Below, piece by piece: positions 59,446 through 64,000 of a DNA stretch of 64,000 nt. Under the pieces are notes generated by a model. That model saw only the letters and a program-made list of their open reading frames with translations. It ran no database searches and was not told the origin of the DNA. Source of the DNA: Evernia prunastri (taxonomy: Eukaryota > Ascomycota > Lecanoromycetes > Lecanorales > Parmeliaceae); NCBI GenBank assembly GCA_003184365.1, contig NKYR01000005.1, positions 248,001-312,000 of the forward strand. Reading direction: 5' to 3'. The position numbers and the translations under genes are program-made. Every line of letters begins with the position of its first letter. Positions within the stretch are counted from its first letter, which is position 1.

Positions 59446-62400
59446 ATGTCTATGCCCAACAACCGCCTGTCGACCTACTCTGGTGCCTCCACCCCCACCG
59501 GAGTCCGTTCTGCAGCCCAACAGTCAACGCAAGTGTCCACCACGACATTGCTCAATGCACTACACACCAGCTACGCTTCGGCACGCCCCTATCGCCTCGA
59601 TGCGAGCACAAGCCTGGTAGTGAACACCTGGCTCACTGCATCCCACCCAAACGTTGACGGCCAGCTAGGAGGTACGATTGATACGGATTTGGCACGACAA
59701 GCATGGGAGCATGCTCGTCGACGGGCCGAGGATGGCTGCATCGTCCTAGCTTCCTTGCACCATTCCACACCCTCCATTCTCTCGCCATTTGTTTCTGCCC
59801 TTCCTCTTGCAGTACCATCCTCTCTCCATACCGCCCTGGCAGTCCTCAAGCCTTTTACCTATTGCGTGACGCCCTTCAATCCAGCCACTCCAAGGCATGC
59901 AGCACTGGCAGCTACATTCAGCCTCACACTCGCCGGCAATATTAGCTCTGCATCCCTCTCACTTTCACACTCCGGTCTCAACATCGCCCCGGGTCTTCTC
60001 AACTTACCGCAAGAACCAGGCTTTCGCGCGTTTGATGTCTTCTACTACCTCCTTACATCTGCGTCAACTCCAGCCGAAAGGGAATTTCTGGGCCTCAAAC
60101 ACCCGTCGACATACTCATTGCTGAATCGATCTGGTACATACGAGCCACCAACCTACTTGCCTACAGCCGATGATACTGCTTCTGCCGAAGACTTCCGGTC
60201 CTCGTTGAAGGCAATTGGGATCAAGGGGTCGGCTCACCGGAGTTTGATATCCACTCTTGCGGGGCTTCTGAAACTCGGAGAAACCGTGGGCCTTCTCATT
60301 GATCAAGAGGATCTTCACGAGATCTGCGAAGATGTCAGCGGTCTTCTTGGTCTTGAGCCTGAGGTCCTCATGCACAGATGCAATACAAATGAGCGTGAAA
60401 TCTTGATTTCTGGAGTATATGAGGCTTTAGTCGACTGGGTCCTGCTGAAAGCCAACAAGGCAATCTCTGCAGAGGTACACAGAATGAAAGAAGGAGACGA
60501 GTCCAGTGAGAGCGGCAATGATAGGTTGGGAATGCGTACACCTAGGACGGATGAGGATAATGGCGATACCGTCAACGTCACCCTGATAGAAATCCCAGGG
60601 CAAGATCTTGGCAAAGCCATTGCACTTCGTGGGGTCTTTGACGATAATCTGGGCATAAACGCCGAAATGAAACAAGATGGAATTGACGTCATATCGCCTG
60701 GCTCATCTGTGGTTAAGGACATGCAGAACGCCGTTTCAGACGTGGGCGCAGATCTTGGACTCACCAATGGTCCGGTCAGCAGAGATCGAGCTTTAGAGCG
60801 AGAACGTCAGGCAGAAGTGTTAGAGAGAGTAGGGGCAGAAGCGGAAATGGGCGGCTTCTTGCGAAACATACTATACCCTAACGATGGCCAGAACGTAAGA
60901 GGTGATGCGAAAGCGCGTTTGGACCTTCCGGCTGTACTCGATAGCAGCAGAGTATGGTATCATTTGTCCCTCCACCCCACCGATGAATCGCTTGCCAGCT
61001 TAGGTACTCTAGCTTCTACAACTTCTGCATGGTCAGCTGGCACAGTGTCGAAGCAGCTTCGAACCTGGAGACTTCCAGAGTGGGCCAACTACCGCAACAA
61101 AAACCTGGATTTCACAGCCGATTTCGACATCGATGAGTTTTACACTCGATACTCCCGACTGGGATGTCAGGAGGGCCGGGATGGAGTAGAGAGCTGGATC
61201 TTGGAACGCGGGTGGAGTAATGGCGAAGTAGTTGTCGGACACGAACGCGTTTGGATCCGCGAAGGACCATGGTGGGAGGCTGAAAGCATGCTCGATCTGA
61301 AGCCCGCCGAAATATCCACTTACAAACAGTCTCCCTTCGGCCTGATGGGTGGTGGCGGCATGGAAAGCAGGTATTCTGCCACGACACCTGGTCCCAATGA
61401 AGGCGGTTTCTTTCCGCCTATGGGTGAGGAATATGGAAGCAGAGATAATTTGCTGCAACGGCAGCAGAGTGTAGCAACCATGCCTCAAGCCAATATGGGT
61501 GCAGCGAAGTCCACCGCCCCAACTATGACCCGCACCGTCAATACAATGCCCGGCGATTACGGCTTGGGCGCGAAAGGGGACTATAAGAAGGGACAAGTCA
61601 CGTACTACGACGATGATATTGGAGAGTTCACCGGCGGTTTGGATCCTGAGCTGGCCGAGCCAAAGGCCATCACTTCTGAGCGCGTCGACACGTCTCGCCG
61701 ACTTTGGGTCGTATTTGTTTGGGCTCTGACCTTCTGGATTCCCTCGTTCACGCTTCGATATCTTGGTCGAATGAAGCGACCAGACGTTCGATTTGCTTGG
61801 AGAGAAAAGATCGTCCTGATGCTGCTGATCTTCTTACTCAATGCAACTGTCATTTTTTGGATCGTCGAATTCGGCAATCTTCTGTGTCCCAGCCTCCACA
61901 AGGTTTGGAATCAGAAAGAGGTCGGGTATCATCAAGCTGAGAACGATTTCTGGGTCAGTATTCACGGCAAGGTTTACGACATAACAAAATTTGCAAAAAT
62001 TACACACGGAGACATTGAACCACTAGCCACCCAAGCCATGATGCAACCTTTCGCCGGATTGAATCTGGATGAGTACTTCCCTCCGCCTCTGACAAAGGCT
62101 TGCAGCTTCCTGGTCACCGATGAGGCGACAAGATTGCTCCAGAATACTACCGTCCTGTATCCTCAGGGGATTCATACATCTGGTCCTTTGTATCAAACGA
62201 ACAACAACACAAAATTGCACAGTATTGACTGGTATAGCGACACGTTCCTTCCAAAGATACAAGAGTACTATAAGGGCAATCTCGTAACGACAAAGGGGTC
62301 GGTCAGCTCACAGGGTTCCAACCGCGAATGGGTCATCTTAAATGGAAAGATCTATGACCTGACAGATTATTTCTATACTAAGCAGACTGAAGGGAACATC

Positions 62401-64000
62401 GCAATGTATTCCTGGATTCCTCAAGAGGTATCAGATCTGATTCAACAAAACGCTGGCAGCGACATCACAAGCCAGTGGAAAGCTAATGATCCTGATTACC
62501 AGAAAACTTTAAATTGTATGGAAAATGCCTTTTTTGAAGGAATACCGGATTTTAGAGACACCGCGAGATGTCAGGTCAACAACTACATCTTGCTTGCTTT
62601 TACCATTGTCCTCTGTGCCGTCATTCTTACCAAATTCCTGTCTGCACTGCAGTTTGGTTCCAGACGCAGACCCGCAGCCCAGGATAAGTTTGTAATATGT
62701 CAGGTCCCGGCTTATACGGAAGGCGAAGATCAGCTACGGAAAGGTCTTGATTCATTGACAGCCCTCCAATACGACAATAAGAGGAAGCTAATATGCGTCA
62801 TGTGCGATGGGATGATTGTGGGAGGCGGTAATGACAGGCCGACGCCAAAGATTGTACTCGATATCCTTGGCGTTGATCCCAAAATTGATCCTCCCGCGCT
62901 TCCATTCAAAGCTGTCGGACAGGGCAATGAGCAACTCAATTATGGCAAAGTCTACTCTGGTCTTTACGAGTATGAAGGAAATGTGGTACCATACATCGTG
63001 GTGGTGAAGGTCGGCAAGGAGTCCGAACAGACAAAATCCAAACCGGGGAACCGGGGGAAACGAGACTCACAGATCTTGCTTCTGAGCTTCCTCAATCGAG
63101 TCCACCATCGCTCGCCTATGTCGCCGCTCGAGCTCGAAATGTTCCATCAAATCAACAACATCATCGGCGTGGATCCCGAGCTGTACGAGTACCTTTTCAT
63201 GGTTGATGCAGACACTAGCGTTAAGGAAGATTCGTTGAATCGGCTTGTTGCAAGCTGCGCCAATGATGCGAAAATAGCAGGCATTTGTGGTGAAACAAGC
63301 TTGGAGAACGAGGAACGGAGTTGGTGGACCATGATACAGGTCTACGAGTACTACATCTCCCACCACCTGGCAAAGGCATTCGAGTCGCTGTTCGGTTCCG
63401 TTACTTGTTTGCCTGGATGGTGAGTCCAGTGTCCAATTCCCAATTCGGAAAATGTGCTGACAAAATTACTTAGCTTCTGCATGTACCGACTTCGAACAGC
63501 GGACAAGGGTCGCCCATTGATCATCTCAGACAAAGTCATCAATGAGTACAATGCCTGCAATGTGGACACACTGCACAAGAAGAATCTTTTGTCTTTGGGA
63601 GAAGACAGATATCTTACAACGATCATGACGAAACACTTCCCATCAATGTCGTTTAAATTCGTACCAGACGCTTACGCTCAAACTGCGGCGCCGGAGACGT
63701 GGGGTGTACTCCTATCTCAAAGACGACGCTGGATTAATTCCACGATACACAATTTGGCCGAGCTGGTCTGGCTTAAAGATCTTTGTGGTTTTTGCTGTTT
63801 TAGTATGCGATTTGTGGTCTTCATCGACCTTTTCGGAACTATCATCCTCCCTGCTACCTGTGGGTATTTGGGCTATTTGATATACCGTGTTGCGAGCCAT
63901 ACCGGTCAATTTCCCCTGATCTCGATCGTCATAATAGCTTGTGTATACGGTCTCCAGGCGATCATCTTCATACTCAAACGACAATGGCAGCACATTGGAT
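59446..64000 (+). CDS. csmB: Second myosin-type chitin synthase (class VI/VII), partial at window edge
   Basis: Exons 59,446-63,419 and 63,474 to beyond 64,000; about 1,500 residues are visible of an expected 1,700-1,800. It starts MSMPNNRLSTYSG, followed by QVSTTTLLNALHTSYAS, typical of csmB-type proteins. The motor-like domain is degenerate: there is no GESGSGKT P-loop at the place where csmA has one, so ATP-driven motility is unlikely. A cytochrome b5-like segment (SIHGKVYDITKFAK, about 840-860) and membrane helices precede the catalytic domain. That domain has ICQVPAYTEGEDQL, CDGMIVGGGNDRPTP, MVDADTSV, GEDRYL (about 1,362) and SQRRRW (about 1,404). The stop lies outside the window. Confidence 0.94.

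Noticed and set aside
1..64000. CRISPR arrays, rRNA genes, secondary-metabolite clusters
   Set aside because: No regularly spaced direct repeats with unique spacers, no rRNA-like blocks and no PKS/NRPS domains are seen on either strand.

Overview
This is a stretch of nuclear DNA from a filamentous ascomycete (Pezizomycotina). The evidence is the gene set (a class V and a second myosin-type chitin synthase side by side, a Csf1 bridge-like protein, a DUF3405 protein, a Rax1-type RGS protein), many 43-180 nt introns with GT-AG ends and CTAAC-like branch points, and a transposon block mutated into AT-rich, stop-riddled sequence as expected from repeat-induced point mutation (RIP). A lichen-forming or related lineage would fit, but the species cannot be named from sequence alone.

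Positions 1-18,000 are a nested transposon graveyard. Two inverted copies of a RIP-degraded repeat carrying a Tc1/mariner-type transposase remnant (1-2,696 and 5,863-8,233) flank a cluster of LTR and LINE pieces. Non-RIPed insertions sit inside the degraded DNA: solo LTRs with clear 5-bp target duplications, 3' ends of a Tad1-like LINE with an (AATC)n tail, and a complete 2.8-kb LTR element at 8,234-11,024 that carries only a gag-like gene on the minus strand. A heavily RIPed Ty3/Gypsy element (gag, protease, RT, RNase H, integrase) covers about 11,030-16,440. Several single-N contig joins in this block repeat the flanking sequence.

Positions 18,367-64,000 are an ordinary gene-rich arm with eleven genes. 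In order: csf1 (+), eEF2 (+), an RBM26/27-Rmn1 type RNA-binding protein (+), an SDR-like oxidoreductase (-), exocyst sec5 (-), NAD-isocitrate dehydrogenase subunit 1 (+), a Rax1-like RGS membrane protein (+), a DUF3405 type II membrane protein (-), a small Cys-rich fungal protein (-), class V chitin synthase csmA (-), and its divergent partner csmB (+), which runs off the window. I worked out exon structures by joining frames at splice sites; in all complete models the coding length is a multiple of three.

Several genes relate to polarised growth and the cell surface: csf1 (lipid transfer at membrane contacts), sec5 (exocytosis at the tip), rax1 (polarity), and csmA/csmB (tip chitin synthesis, a head-to-head pair widely conserved in filamentous ascomycetes). 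eEF2 and IDH1 are housekeeping. sec5 and idh1 also share a short divergent promoter of 334 bp. I see no CRISPR array, rRNA gene or biosynthetic cluster. The most unusual element is the gag-only LTR retrotransposon at 8,234-11,024.
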